DNA of 64,000 nucleotides from Roseovarius halotolerans (GCF_900172255.1 NZ_FWFU01000002.1:434001-498000); one strand, 5' to 3'; shown: positions 51,605 through 60,278, numbered from the stretch's first letter. Notes: generated from the sequence alone by a model not told the origin. Numbers and translations: made by a program.

Positions 51605-52512
51605 TCGCCGCGGGGCTGGTTCTTGCCGGGTGCAGCGCGCCGCCCGCACAGCAACAGACCGGCGCCACCCGGCAGGTCGTGTCCACCCAGAACATCCCGC
51701 CCGCCATGATCGGCGTCCACGCCAAGCAGCTGTTCGGCAAGCAGGGCCGGTCCTCGCGCCAGGGGGCGGAACCCTTCGGAACCTATGCCAACGGCTGCCT
51801 TGCAGGGGGCGCCCAGCTGGCCGAGAGCGGCCCCACCTGGCAGGCGATGCGCCTTAGCCGGAACCGCAACTGGGGGCATCCTGAAACAATTGATTTCATT
51901 GAAAAACTATCGCGCGCCGCAGCCGCACAACCGGGCTGGAGCGGGCTATACGTGGGCGATATGAGCCAGCCGCGGGGCGGGCCGATGCTGACCGGGCATG
52001 CCAGCCACCAGATCGGGATGGATGTGGATATCTGGATGCTTCCGGCCAAACGGTTGAACCTGAGCCGGGCGGAGCGGGAATCGATCTCGTCGATCTCGAT
52101 GCGGCGGGCGAAGGGGGCCTTCACCAATGACAGCTGGACCCGCGCGCATCATGAGATCCTGAAGGCGGCGGCGCAGGATCCGCGCACGGCGCGGATCTTC
52201 GTTTTCCCCGGCGCAAAGGTCAGGATGTGCAAGGACGAGACCGGCGACAAGAGCTGGCTGCGCAAGGTTCGCCCCTGGTACGGGCATCACTATCATTTCC
52301 ATGTCAGGCTGAAATGTCCCGACAATGCAAGGGGTTGCGTCAATCAGGACCCGCCGCCGCCGGGCGATGGCTGTGCCGATGCGCAGGAATGGGTGGACAA
52401 TATCCTGAACCCGCCGCCGCCCGATCCGAACGCCCCCAAGCCCAAACCGCGCCGGGAACTGACCATGAAGGACCTGCCCGCGCAATGCGTGGCGGTCTTG
52501 CAGGCAGAGTAA
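51583..52512 (+). CDS. mepA: Penicillin-insensitive murein endopeptidase
   Basis: 309 residues. VRYLRLIAAGLVLAGCSA is a lipoprotein signal (lipobox LAGC), unlike the soluble periplasmic E. coli enzyme. The LAS-type zinc motif is present: GHASHQIGMDVDIWM (His...Asp) and YGHHYHFHVRLKC (His-x-His). It cuts D-Ala-mDAP cross-bridges in peptidoglycan. The proline-rich tail (PPPPDPNAPKPKPRR) is not structured. It starts inside the MFS gene, so the two are coupled. Confidence 0.93.
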   Translation: MVRYLRLIAAGLVLAGCSAPPAQQQTGATRQVVSTQNIPPAMIGVHAKQLFGKQGRSSRQGAEPFGTYANGCLAGGAQLAESGPTWQAMRLSRNRNWGHPETIDFIEKLSRAAAAQPGWSGLYVGDMSQPRGGPMLTGHASHQIGMDVDIWMLPAKRLNLSRAERESISSISMRRAKGAFTNDSWTRAHHEILKAAAQDPRTARIFVFPGAKVRMCKDETGDKSWLRKVRPWYGHHYHFHVRLKCPDNARGCVNQDPPPPGDGCADAQEWVDNILNPPPPDPNAPKPKPRRELTMKDLPAQCVAVLQAE

Positions 52513-52555
52513 CCATATGCTGCGGAAAAATCCGCGCGGACCACTTCATTTTGTT

Positions 52556-52584
52556 TTGACAAACAAAAAATCTGTGTCACGCTG
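52556..52584 (+). promoter_or_regulatory. Candidate promoter of the small RNA unit
   Basis: TTGACA (52556-52561) is a perfect -35. The -10, 16 to 17 bases later, would be CACGCT or ACGCTG, a poor match. The AT-rich spacer (AAACAAAAAATCTG) stands out in this GC-rich region. Confidence 0.4.
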
Positions 52585-52619
52585 AAGGTGAGTTCAACAA
52601 AGCGAAAGGAGGTGGTCCA

Positions 52620-52676
52620 GTGTCTATAAAGGGATTGGAGCGAGGTGCCGGGACAGTTCGGGAGGTTGCGACCTAG
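52620..52676 (+). CDS. Possible 18-residue leader peptide
   Basis: GTG start 7 bases after AAAGGAGGTGG, a near-perfect complement to the 16S rRNA end. The frame reads MSIKGLERGAGTVREVAT and ends TAG. The strength of the ribosome binding site is the only coding evidence; it could instead be the 5' arm of an RNA helix. Confidence 0.3.
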   Translation: MSIKGLERGAGTVREVAT

Positions 52677-52744
52677 GGCAGACCCTGGGGAGATGACCCC
52701 ACGAATTGGTGAGTCTAACCGGCCCACCTCCGCTAGCCTTTAGG

Positions 52745-52773
52745 GGGCCGTTCCGGGATCGGAACGGCCCTTT
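52745..52773 (+). terminator. Rho-independent terminator of the small RNA unit
   Basis: GGGCCGTTCC (52745-52754) and GGAACGGCCC (52761-52770) form a perfect 10-bp stem with a 6-base loop, followed by TTT. It is 7 bases before repeat copy C. Confidence 0.75.
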
Positions 52774-52779
52774 GAGTTG

Positions 52780-52849
52780 TGTACGATTTGTCCGTTTTGT
52801 ACGCTGGTTTTGTACCCTTTTCGGGGCAACGGGCAGATAATCTGTACAA
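52780..52849 (+). repeat. Dispersed GTAC palindromic element, copy C
   Basis: Seventy bases with the same spacing as copies A and B: palindrome-like unit with arms GTACGATTTG and CGTTTTGTAC (52781-52802), 13 bases ending GTAC (52812-52815), 28 bases, then GTACAA. The left arm is the most degenerate of the three. It ends 27 bases before the arfB start. Confidence 0.8.
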
Positions 52850-52876
52850 ACCCCGGAATCGAGGGCCAAAAGCGCG

Positions 52877-53296
52877 ATGAAAGTCACCGACCAGATCGAG
52901 ATCGAGGACTGGGAACTGACCGAACAGTTCGTCCGGGCCAGCGGCCCCGGCGGGCAGAACGTGAACAAGGTGTCCACGGCGGTGGAGCTGCGTTTCGAGG
53001 CGGAGCGTTCGCCGCATTTACCGGATGCTGTCAAACGGCGGTTAAGACGGATCGCGGGACGGCGATGGACCAAGGATGGCGCCTTGGTGATCCAGGTCGA
53101 GGAGACGCGCAGCCAGGCACGCAACCGCGAGATCGCCCGCGAGCGGCTGGCCGAGCTGATCCGCAAGGCGCTGGAGAAACCCAAGCGGCGGGTGCCGACG
53201 CGCCCGACTCTCGGGTCGAAGAAACGGCGGCTCAAGGCCAAGAAGGTGCGCGGCGAGGTGAAAGCGCTGCGCGGCAAGGTGGATGGCGAGGAGTGA
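52877..53296 (+). CDS. arfB: Alternative ribosome-rescue peptidyl-tRNA hydrolase ArfB (YaeJ)
   Basis: 139 residues. FVRASGPGGQNVNKVSTAVE contains the GGQ catalytic motif (residues 25-27) of release-factor domain I. The long basic C-terminal tail (KPKRRVPTRPTLGSKKRRL, KAKKVRGEVKALRGK) inserts in the empty mRNA channel of stalled ribosomes. It releases peptides on non-stop ribosomes, a backup for tmRNA. It has no domain to recognise stop codons. No strong Shine-Dalgarno is seen; repeat copy C lies just upstream. Confidence 0.94.
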   Translation: MKVTDQIEIEDWELTEQFVRASGPGGQNVNKVSTAVELRFEAERSPHLPDAVKRRLRRIAGRRWTKDGALVIQVEETRSQARNREIARERLAELIRKALEKPKRRVPTRPTLGSKKRRLKAKKVRGEVKALRGKVDGEE

Positions 53297-53354
53297 GGTT
53301 GCGGGGTGTCGGGCTGAAGTCCGCCCTTAGGGTGTGATGGGCAGATTGAACGAG

Positions 53355-53371
53355 ATACCAAGGATTGGTAT
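53355..53371 (+). promoter_or_regulatory. Candidate ParD operator palindrome
   Basis: ATACCAA-GGA-TTGGTAT, a perfect inverted repeat with 7-base arms, 24 bases before the parD start codon. ParD-type antitoxins repress their own operons by binding such sites. Confidence 0.55.
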
Positions 53372-53395
53372 ATTCCCGCGCAAAGGAGACTGCCC

Positions 53396-53653
53396 ATGGC
53401 GCGCAACACCTCGGTCGTGCTGAGCGATCATTTTAACGAATTCATAACCAAGGCGGTGGAGAGTGGCCGTTACAGTTCGGCCAGTGATGTTGTGCGCGCG
53501 GGGTTGCGGATGTTGGAGCGGCAGGAAATGGAGCTTGAGTTCAACCGGCTGAAAGCCAGCCTCGAAGAGGCGGACCGACAGGCCGGGGCCGGTGAAACGG
53601 TGGATGTCGAGCTTGAAGGCTTCCTTGCGTCCAGGCGCGACAAGCCGACGTGA
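53396..53653 (+). CDS. parD: Type II antitoxin, ParD/CC2985 family
   Basis: 85 residues, AAGGAGA 7 bases before the ATG. MARNTSVVLSDHFNEFITKAV is the ribbon of the ribbon-helix-helix DNA-binding fold; SGRYSSASDVVRAGLRMLER is the conserved helix pair. The C-terminal half (LKASLEEADRQAGAGE) would wrap around the ParE toxin. It represses its own operon. The parE start overlaps the parD stop by 4 bases (GTGA). Confidence 0.9.
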   Translation: MARNTSVVLSDHFNEFITKAVESGRYSSASDVVRAGLRMLERQEMELEFNRLKASLEEADRQAGAGETVDVELEGFLASRRDKPT

Positions 53654-53958
53654 CACGGTATCGCCTGACGCGACAGGCGAAGGCGGATCTGGACGGGATT
53701 TGGGATTATTCCAGCGCACGATGGGGGCCGGACCAGGCCGACAGGTATGTCGGCAATCTGTTCGCCTGTTTCGCGCGGGCGGTTGAAACGCCCGAGGCGG
53801 GGCGTGATCGGTCGGGTTTCGTGCCGGGGGTGTGATCCATGCAATCAGGGGGGCACCTGGTATTCTATCGGCAAACGGAACAGGGCGTCGTGATCCTGCG
53901 GATCGTCCATGAGGCGCGGAACTGGGCGGCGCTTCGGTTCGCGGATGGGTTGGGGTGA
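53650..53958 (+). pseudogene. parE: ParE family toxin broken by an in-frame TGA
   Basis: From GTG at 53650 the frame reads YRLTRQAKADLDGIWDYSSA with the ParE/RelE fold and reaches TGA at 53833-53835 after VPGV. The same frame then continues SMQSGGHLVFYRQTEQGVVI and LRIVHEARNW to a second stop at 53958. GxHLVFYR is the conserved C-terminal ParE motif, and the residue at the stop is an Arg (CGA or CGG) in intact relatives, so one C-to-T change would explain it. The product lacks the last strands and is probably inactive. Confidence 0.8.
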
Positions 53959-54024
53959 TGGGGCAGGGGTGCGCCGCCTACGCCCCCGCGCTGCGCGTGA
54001 CAGTTGGTGAGAGGCGGCCCCTGC

Positions 54025-55317
54025 CTAAACCACAACCTCCATCGCTTCCTGCTCCCCTACCCCGAACACACGTTTGTAGCGGGCGATCTCGTCCTCTGGT
54101 CCCATGGCCTTGCGCGGGTTGTCGGAGAGTTTGACGGTGGGGCGGCCTTCGGCGGCGACGGCCTTGCAGACGAGGGAGAAGGGCGCGAGCGCGTCGCCGG
54201 TCGTGAGGCCGCGGAAATCGTTGGTCAGCAGCGTCCCCCAGCCGAAGCTGAGTTTGACGCGGCCGTGGAACTGGCGGTGGAGGTCGATGATCTTTTCCTC
54301 ATCAAGCCCGTCGGAGAAGATGATCAGTTTCTCGCGCGGATCCTCGCCGCGGTCCTGCCACCAGCGGATCGCCACCTCGGCGCCGGTGGCCGGGTCGCCT
54401 GAATCGATGCGGATCCCTGTCCAGCCGGCCAGCCAGTCGGGGGCGTTCCGCAGGAAGCCTTCGGTGCCGTAGGTGTCGGGGAGGATGATGCGCAGGTTGC
54501 CCGAATGCTCGTCCTGCCAGTCGGCCAGCACCTTGTAGGGGGCCTCGGCCAGTTCGGCGTCGTCCTGGGCCAGTGCGGCGTAGATCATGGGCAGTTCATG
54601 GGCGTTGGTGCCGATCGCCTCGAGGTCGCGGTTCTTGGCGATGAGGCAGTTGGAGGTGCCGACGAAGCCCTTGCCCAGCCCCTCGCGCATGGCCTGCACG
54701 CACCAGTCCTGCCAGAGGAAGGAATGCCGCCGCCGCGTGCCGAAATCGGCGATGCGCAGCCCGTCGAGCGGGCGCAGGCGTTCGACCTTTTCCCAGAGCT
54801 TGGTCATGGCGCGGGCATAGAGCACCTGAAGCTCGAATTTCTTCATGTCGCCCAGCACGGCGCGGGCGCGCAGTTCCATCAGCACGGCGAGGGCTGGAAT
54901 TTCCCAGAGCATGACCTCGGGCCAGGCGCCCTCGAAGGTCAGCTCGTATTGGCCATCGCGGGTTTCGAGATGATAGGGCGGCAGGCGGAGGGCCTCGAAC
55001 CATTCCATGAATTCGGGCGTGAACATCTGGCGCTTGCCATAGAAGGTGTTGCCCCTGAGCCAGGTGGATTCGCCGCGCGTGAGCGAGAGCGAGCGGATAT
55101 GGTCGAGCTGTTCGCGCAGTTCGCCCTCGTCCACCAGCTCGGCGAGGCGGACCGATTTGCTGCGGTTGATGAGGCTGAAGGTGACCTGCGTGTCGGGCTT
55201 GTTGCGAAACACCGACTGGCACATCAGCAGCTTGTAGAAATCGGTGTCGATCAGGGAGCGGACGATCGGGTCCATCTTCCAGCGGTGGTTATAGACGCGG
55301 GTGGCGATGTCGACCAT
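54025..55317 (-). CDS. pncB: Nicotinate phosphoribosyltransferase
   Basis: 430 residues. It makes nicotinate mononucleotide in NAD salvage. [15 protein letters not shown] and [13 protein letters not shown] form the N terminus; [34 protein letters not shown] with the His/Asn site, and [13 protein letters not shown] are catalytic or phosphate-binding blocks. The ATG at 55317 has GGAGG 5 bases upstream; an open frame to 55377 adds a Pro-rich run. The gene faces the parDE module. Confidence 0.95.
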   Translation of the reverse strand: MVDIATRVYNHRWKMDPIVRSLIDTDFYKLLMCQSVFRNKPDTQVTFSLINRSKSVRLAELVDEGELREQLDHIRSLSLTRGESTWLRGNTFYGKRQMFTPEFMEWFEALRLPPYHLETRDGQYELTFEGAWPEVMLWEIPALAVLMELRARAVLGDMKKFELQVLYARAMTKLWEKVERLRPLDGLRIADFGTRRRHSFLWQDWCVQAMREGLGKGFVGTSNCLIAKNRDLEAIGTNAHELPMIYAALAQDDAELAEAPYKVLADWQDEHSGNLRIILPDTYGTEGFLRNAPDWLAGWTGIRIDSGDPATGAEVAIRWWQDRGEDPREKLIIFSDGLDEEKIIDLHRQFHGRVKLSFGWGTLLTNDFRGLTTGDALAPFSLVCKAVAAEGRPTVKLSDNPRKAMGPEDEIARYKRVFGVGEQEAMEVVV

Positions 55318-55417
55318 GCCGGCCTCCGGGGCAAAAGGGTTCCGGGGGGTTAAAGCAAAGGGGGGGAGGGCTGGCAAGGGGCGGCGGGTGACCGCGCGCC
55401 CCGTGGCCGGTGCCGGA

Positions 55418-56413
55418 TCAGGCGGCGGCGCAGCCGGAAAAGGCGTGGCGGCGGACCTGATCGGGCATCTGGCCGTATTTGCGGTGGAACCACTTTTTCA
55501 TCAGCGTGACGTTGGAGAAGCCGCAGGCGACCGAGACTTCGTTCATCGGCAACGAGGTCTGCGCCAGCAGGCTGTGAGCCCGGTCAAGGCGCAGGTCGCG
55601 ATAGACCTTGAGCGGCGTCTGGCGCAAGAGGTCGCTGAAGCCGCGCTCGAGCTTGCGGGGCGAGACCGCGAGGATATCGGCGATCTGGCCGACGGTCAGG
55701 GTGTCTTCGAGGTGGTCGAGCATGATCTGGAGCGCGTCCGAGATCACCTCGTCGCCCTGGGCCATGCGCTTGTAGCGCCAGTGTTCGCCGACAAGGGCCT
55801 CGGCCTCGGGTTCGCTAAGGCCGAGATAGCGCGAGAGGGCGGCGCGGGTGAATTCGCCGTCGCGCGCGCCCACCAGTTCGACCATCATGCGGATCGCGGC
55901 CGCCGGGCTGATGGCGCTGGAGAGGGCCTTGTGATGGCAGGTGGCGCTGCTGCTGAGGTCCAGGCCGCGGCCCAGTTCCTCGACACCGGGGCGGAAATTG
56001 GGATGCACGACAAGGCGGCGCGCACCGAGGACACCGGCGGCAAGGGGCACGAAGACGGCGGAGCCGACGACGCAGACACGCGCGGCGTTGCGGATGCAGG
56101 CGCGCAGCGCATCGAGGCGGAGCGTATCGGGGCGCCAGGGGGTTTCGGTGCCGCCGATCAGCACGAGCGTCTGATCGGGGCCGCAGATCGGGCCGTCCAT
56201 CGGGCTGCGCTCGCTGGCGCAGATATGGGACCAGCCATAGCTGTCCTGCCCGAGAAGCCGGTTGGCGGAGCGCAGCACGTCGATACAGGCCTCGGCGGCG
56301 AAGGCGACCGAGGAATCCTGACTGAGGAACACGAATTCACCCGACAGGCTGCGGCGGGCATTGAGCGGGCCGGAAACGGCAGGCTGGGCGGTCTCAAGGT
56401 TTTCAAGATACAT
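55418..56413 (-). CDS. GlxA/AraC family transcriptional regulator
   Basis: 331 residues. An N-terminal DJ-1/PfpI-like domain without catalytic Cys ([37 protein letters not shown]) precedes an AraC HTH pair ([21 protein letters not shown] and [21 protein letters not shown]). This architecture is used by regulators of glycine betaine, sarcosine and carnitine catabolism (GbdR/SouR/CdhR group). It lies 57 bases after soxG on the same strand, so it may be the last gene of the sarcosine oxidase operon. Confidence 0.85.
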   Translation of the reverse strand: MYLENLETAQPAVSGPLNARRSLSGEFVFLSQDSSVAFAAEACIDVLRSANRLLGQDSYGWSHICASERSPMDGPICGPDQTLVLIGGTETPWRPDTLRLDALRACIRNAARVCVVGSAVFVPLAAGVLGARRLVVHPNFRPGVEELGRGLDLSSSATCHHKALSSAISPAAAIRMMVELVGARDGEFTRAALSRYLGLSEPEAEALVGEHWRYKRMAQGDEVISDALQIMLDHLEDTLTVGQIADILAVSPRKLERGFSDLLRQTPLKVYRDLRLDRAHSLLAQTSLPMNEVSVACGFSNVTLMKKWFHRKYGQMPDQVRRHAFSGCAAA

Positions 56414-56470
56414 GGATGATCTTCCTTTCCCTTATATGACACGGAGCCCTGAATCCGCGTGGTTTCCTGT

Positions 56471-57037
56471 TCAGATCGTGTTTTCGATCGAGGTTTCGAC
56501 GGCATGGAGGAACGATCCTGCCGAGGAACTGGCCGACAGGAGCAGGAAGCTGTCCTGCCCCGTGCGGATGATGAGAACGCCCAGATGCTCCATCGCGGTG
56601 CGCGCCGCATCATCGACGGCGAAGGCGCTGTCATGGAGGTCAAGCGGGCAGATGCGCTCGAGCGCGGCGCGGGCGGGCGGGCCGGTCAGTTCCAGCCCGG
56701 TCCAGACATCGGTCTGGTCGGTGGTATAGGCCGCGCCATTCAAGCGGTCGGCGACGACGCGCTCGGCATCGGGTGTGGCGTGGGTGAAGATCACCATCCC
56801 CGCATCCGGGCCAAGGCGCACCAGCCGCGCGCCGTCCTTGGTGCAAACCGATTTGCCCGGTGCGGGCAGTGCCGCACCATAAGCGGATTTGATCGCCTTT
56901 TGCGCGGCGTCCTCGCCGCCGAGCGGGAGCGCCAGCGACACCAGCGCAAGATCGGCGGGCGAGGTCAGGCGCAGATCGCCGAAGGTCTTGTCGTGGCCTG
57001 CCAGCGGCGGGGCGGATGTGAGGGTGAAATCAGGCAC
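56471..57037 (-). CDS. soxG: Sarcosine oxidase subunit gamma
   Basis: 188 residues. Family features: LRLTSPADLALVSLALPLGG, VVADRLNGAAYTTDQTDVW (the conserved run before the acidic DQT site), LELTGPPARAALERICPLDL and SFLLLSASSSAGSFLHAVE. The subunit is a GcvT-like partner that stabilises the tetrahydrofolate-binding alpha subunit. The start overlaps the soxA stop by 8 bases. It has diverged at the N terminus. Confidence 0.88.
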   Translation of the reverse strand: MPDFTLTSAPPLAGHDKTFGDLRLTSPADLALVSLALPLGGEDAAQKAIKSAYGAALPAPGKSVCTKDGARLVRLGPDAGMVIFTHATPDAERVVADRLNGAAYTTDQTDVWTGLELTGPPARAALERICPLDLHDSAFAVDDAARTAMEHLGVLIIRTGQDSFLLLSASSSAGSFLHAVETSIENTI

Positions 57038-59981
57038 GCAGACGCTCTCCTTCGGGGTCGATGAAGTGGGCGGAGACGATCTCGACCTCGATCTCGCCGG
57101 TCTTGAGGGGATTGACGGCGCGGATGATCTCGCCCTGCCGGGTGTCGCCGCTTTTTACGAAGCCGAGGCCGATGGAATGACCGAGCGAGGGCGAATAGGC
57201 GACGGAGGTCATCCAGCCCTGATCGTTATCCATGGTGGCATCATCGCCGCGATTGATGAAATGCGACCCCGCAATCAGCTTGTCGGCGCTGTTCACCGGG
57301 CGCAGGCCCACGAGCTTAACCGCGTCGTCGCGGATCATTTCGGGGCGCTGGCTGAGGACGTTGCCGATGCATTCCTTTTTCTGGCTGACCATGCGGCCCA
57401 TGCCGAGGTTATGCGCCGTTGTCTGGCCGTTGAGTTCATTGCCCGCCGCGTGGCCCTTTTCGATGCGCATGACGCCCAGCGCCTCGGTGCCGTATGGCAC
57501 GGCGTCGAATTCGCGGCCCGCCTCCATCAGCACATCCATCATGGAATGGCCAAAGCGTGCGGGCACGGCGATTTCAAAGGCCAGTTCCCCGGAAAAGGAT
57601 ATGCGGAACAGCCGCGCGGGCGTACCGCCGCAGACGGTGATCTCGGCGCAGCCCATGAAGGGGAATGCCTCGTTCGAGATGTCGTGATCGCTATCCACCA
57701 CCTTGCGCAGGAGGGCGCGCGAGTTCGGCCCGGCGACGGCGAATTGCGCCCAGCCGTCGGTGGTCGAGATGAGATGCACATCCATGTCCGGCCAGAGGCA
57801 CTGGCGCGCGAATTCGAGTCGGCGGAAGACCAGCACCGCGTTGGCGGTGGTGGTGGTCATGACATAGTGGTTTTCCGCAAGCCGCGCCGTGGTGCCATCG
57901 TCATATGCGATGCCGTCTTCGCGCAGCATGAGGCCATAGCGCACCTTGCCCACGGCGAGCGTCGCAAAGCCGTTGCAATAGACCTTGTTGAGGAATGCGC
58001 CCGCGTCGCGGCCCTGGATGTCGATCTTGCCGAGGGTGGTCACGTCGCAGATACCGACCGATTGCCGGGTCATCAGCACTTCGCGGTCGACGCTGTCGCG
58101 CCAGCCCTGTTCGCCGGGGCGCGCATACCACTGGGCGCGCAGCCAGTTGCCCGCCTCGACGAAGGTGGCGCCGTTGGACCTGGCCCATTCATGCGAGGGG
58201 GTGAGGCGGAAGGGGCGGAAATCGCGCCCGCGCGCGCGCCCTGCCAGCGCCCCGAGCGGCACGGGGGTATAGGGCGGGCGAAAGATCGTGGTGCCGGTTT
58301 CCGGGATCGTCTTGCCGGTGCATTCAGCCATGATCGCAAGCGCCGGGATATTGGCGGTCTTGCCCTGATCGGTGGCCATGCCGAGAGTGGTGTAGCGCTT
58401 GAGATGCTCGACCGAGCGGAAGCCCTCCTGATGGGAGAGTTTCACGTCCTTCACGGTCACGTCGTTCTGCTGGTCGAGCCAGGCGCGCTTGGTGCTTTCG
58501 CGCACATACCAGAACGGGGCGCTTTCGCGCGGTTCGTCCTCGGCGCGCGGGGCGGCGGCCCGGACGGGCTTGAAGCCCAGTTCCTTGATCTGCGCATTGG
58601 CGGTGGCGCGGCCCTCGGCCAATGCGGCCGCCAGTGTCAGCGCGCCATTGGCGGCGCCGGCCACGGCCATGCCGGGGGGCAGCGTGCCGCCGGGCACGAA
58701 AGCGTTGATGTCGTCGCGCCATGCGGGGCGGCCGCGCTGATGGCAGGTGAGGTGGACATTGGGGTTCCAGCCGCCCGAGACCGCAAGGCCATCGACCGGG
58801 ATCATCTGGCCGTCGGTCAGGGTGACGGATCTGACCCCCTTGCGCCCCGCCGTATCGACAACGCCCGCGGCGCGGATGTGGCGGATACCAGGCAGGTCGA
58901 TCGGGGGAAGGGCATCGCGGCTGTCGATCACGGCGGGCACGTCGATACCGGCGGCGGACAGGTCGGCGGCGGTGCGCCAGCCATCGTCGTTATTGGTGAA
59001 GACCGCGATCCGCTGGCCGGGCGCCACGGCGAAGCGGTTGACATAGGCGCGCACGGCCCCCGCCAGCATGATGCCGGGGCGGTCATTGTTGCCAAAAGCG
59101 ATGGGGCGTTCGGTGGATCCGGCGGTCAGCACGGCACGGCGCGAATAGATCCGCCAGAGCACCTGGCGCGGTTTGCCGCCCGGATCGAACAGGTGATCGG
59201 TGCAGCGTTCCAGCACGCCATAGACCCCGTGATCATAGGCGCCATAGACCGTGCTGCGCGTCATCAGGCGCACGTTGTCCATCGCGCCGAGTCGGGCGAC
59301 GGCCTCGGCCGCCCAGTCTGCGCCGGGCTTGTCGTCAATGGAGAGCGTTTCGGCGTTGAGCCTGCCGCCGGGGGTGAAATCCTCGTCCGCGAGGATCACC
59401 CGCGCGCCCGCGCGCCCCGCCGCCAGCGCCGCTTCGAGCCCGGCAGGCCCGGCGCCGATCACCAAGAGGTCGCAATGGAGAAAGCCCTTGTCGTAGCGGT
59501 CGGGATCTTCCTGCATCGAGAGGCGGCCAAGCCCCGCCGAGGCGCGGATCACCGGCTCATACAGCTTTTCCCAGAAGGCGCGCGGCCACATGAAGGTCTT
59601 GTAATAGAAGCCCGCCGCAAGGAAGGGCGACAGAAGGTCGGTGGCGGCCATCAGGTCGAATTCGAGCGAACCGCGGTGGTTCTGGCTGGTGGCGGAGAGA
59701 CCCTCGAAAAGCTCGGCCGTGGTGGCGCGGGTGTTGGGCTCCTGATGGGCGCCCGAGCGCAGTTGCACGAGCGCGTTGGGTTCCTCGGACCCCGCCGTCA
59801 GGATGCCGCGCGGGCGGTGGTATTTGAACGAGCGCCCGACAAGGCGCTGACCATTGGCCAGGAGCGCCGAGGCGAGCGTGTCGCCGGGGTGGCCCTTCAT
59901 CGCCTTGCCGTTGAAGGTGAAGGTGATGTCGGTGCCGCGGTCGATCTGGCCGCCGTCCTTGATTCGGTGTTGCTGGGTCAT
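57030..59981 (-). CDS. soxA: Sarcosine oxidase subunit alpha
   Basis: 983 residues, full length. An N-terminal ferredoxin-like domain (TFTFNGKAMKGHPGDTLASA) precedes an NAD(P)-binding oxidoreductase part (LLVIGAGPAGLEAALAAGR, ILADEDFTPGG, WNPNVHLTCHQRG) and a C-terminal GcvT-type aminomethyltransferase domain (SVGICDVTTLGKIDIQGRDA, GWAQFAVAGPNSRALL, MDVLMEAGREF). It transfers the N-methyl group of sarcosine to tetrahydrofolate, giving 5,10-methylene-THF and glycine. The order soxB-D-A-G is canonical; it overlaps soxD by 4 bases. Confidence 0.95.
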   Translation of the reverse strand: MTQQHRIKDGGQIDRGTDITFTFNGKAMKGHPGDTLASALLANGQRLVGRSFKYHRPRGILTAGSEEPNALVQLRSGAHQEPNTRATTAELFEGLSATSQNHRGSLEFDLMAATDLLSPFLAAGFYYKTFMWPRAFWEKLYEPVIRASAGLGRLSMQEDPDRYDKGFLHCDLLVIGAGPAGLEAALAAGRAGARVILADEDFTPGGRLNAETLSIDDKPGADWAAEAVARLGAMDNVRLMTRSTVYGAYDHGVYGVLERCTDHLFDPGGKPRQVLWRIYSRRAVLTAGSTERPIAFGNNDRPGIMLAGAVRAYVNRFAVAPGQRIAVFTNNDDGWRTAADLSAAGIDVPAVIDSRDALPPIDLPGIRHIRAAGVVDTAGRKGVRSVTLTDGQMIPVDGLAVSGGWNPNVHLTCHQRGRPAWRDDINAFVPGGTLPPGMAVAGAANGALTLAAALAEGRATANAQIKELGFKPVRAAAPRAEDEPRESAPFWYVRESTKRAWLDQQNDVTVKDVKLSHQEGFRSVEHLKRYTTLGMATDQGKTANIPALAIMAECTGKTIPETGTTIFRPPYTPVPLGALAGRARGRDFRPFRLTPSHEWARSNGATFVEAGNWLRAQWYARPGEQGWRDSVDREVLMTRQSVGICDVTTLGKIDIQGRDAGAFLNKVYCNGFATLAVGKVRYGLMLREDGIAYDDGTTARLAENHYVMTTTTANAVLVFRRLEFARQCLWPDMDVHLISTTDGWAQFAVAGPNSRALLRKVVDSDHDISNEAFPFMGCAEITVCGGTPARLFRISFSGELAFEIAVPARFGHSMMDVLMEAGREFDAVPYGTEALGVMRIEKGHAAGNELNGQTTAHNLGMGRMVSQKKECIGNVLSQRPEMIRDDAVKLVGLRPVNSADKLIAGSHFINRGDDATMDNDQGWMTSVAYSPSLGHSIGLGFVKSGDTRQGEIIRAVNPLKTGEIEVEIVSAHFIDPEGERLRA

Positions 59982-60265
59982 GCGCTGCGCCCCCGGCTGC
60001 GGGCCACGTCACGGGCCAGTTCGACGGCGGTGATTTCATGCGTGGTGGTGTCGCGGGTCACGACCAGCCACGATCTGTCGCCCTGCTCGTGATACCAGAG
60101 CTCCTTGTGAGGCCCTGCGGGGTTGTCGCGCAGGTAGCCGTAATCGTGGAAGGCGGTGAGCGCGTCCTCGGCCTGCCAGTCGGGGCGGTCGATCAGCGCG
60201 GCATCGCCGAGATAGACGAATTCGGCGGCGTCGCGGGGGCCAAGAAGAGGGTGGGGAATGATCAT
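59978..60265 (-). CDS. soxD: Sarcosine oxidase subunit delta, without zinc-ligand cysteines
   Basis: 95 residues. It aligns with SoxD by FVYLGDAALIDRP, YLRDNPAGPHKELWYHEQGD, WLVVTRDTTTHEI. The usual start is a CPYC zinc knuckle; here it reads MIIPHPLLGPRDAAEF, and no Cys occurs anywhere, so the zinc site of the canonical delta subunit appears lost. The gene position between soxB and soxA is standard. Overlaps soxA by 4 bases (ATGA). Confidence 0.88.
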   Translation of the reverse strand: MIIPHPLLGPRDAAEFVYLGDAALIDRPDWQAEDALTAFHDYGYLRDNPAGPHKELWYHEQGDRSWLVVTRDTTTHEITAVELARDVARSRGRSA

Positions 60266-60278
60266 CGGTGATGCCTTC

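Larger units (their letters stand above)
52601..52775 (+). ncRNA. Unassigned structured small RNA / leader transcript
   Basis: Between mepA and arfB. GGAGGTGG (52608-52615) can pair with CCACCTCC (52724-52731), closing a domain with three consecutive hairpins: GGT-TGCG-ACC (52664-52673), AGGG-CAGA-CCCT (52675-52686) and TGGGG-AGATGA-CCCCA (52686-52701). The closing helix extends with AGCG / CGCT past a 3-base bulge. A 10-bp terminator hairpin ends it. The same GGAGGTGG is an ideal Shine-Dalgarno for an 18-codon frame. I could not match it to 4.5S, 6S, tmRNA, RNase P or other RNAs I know. Confidence 0.5.

Noticed and set aside
52624-53409. Minus-strand open frame across the small RNA unit and arfB
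   Set aside because: Antisense to arfB, which has an intact GGQ motif and basic tail; no start site or domain.
53833-53835. TGA in parE as a selenocysteine or programmed read-through codon
   Set aside because: No selenocysteine hairpin follows, the position is an Arg in the family, and a simple nonsense change is enough.
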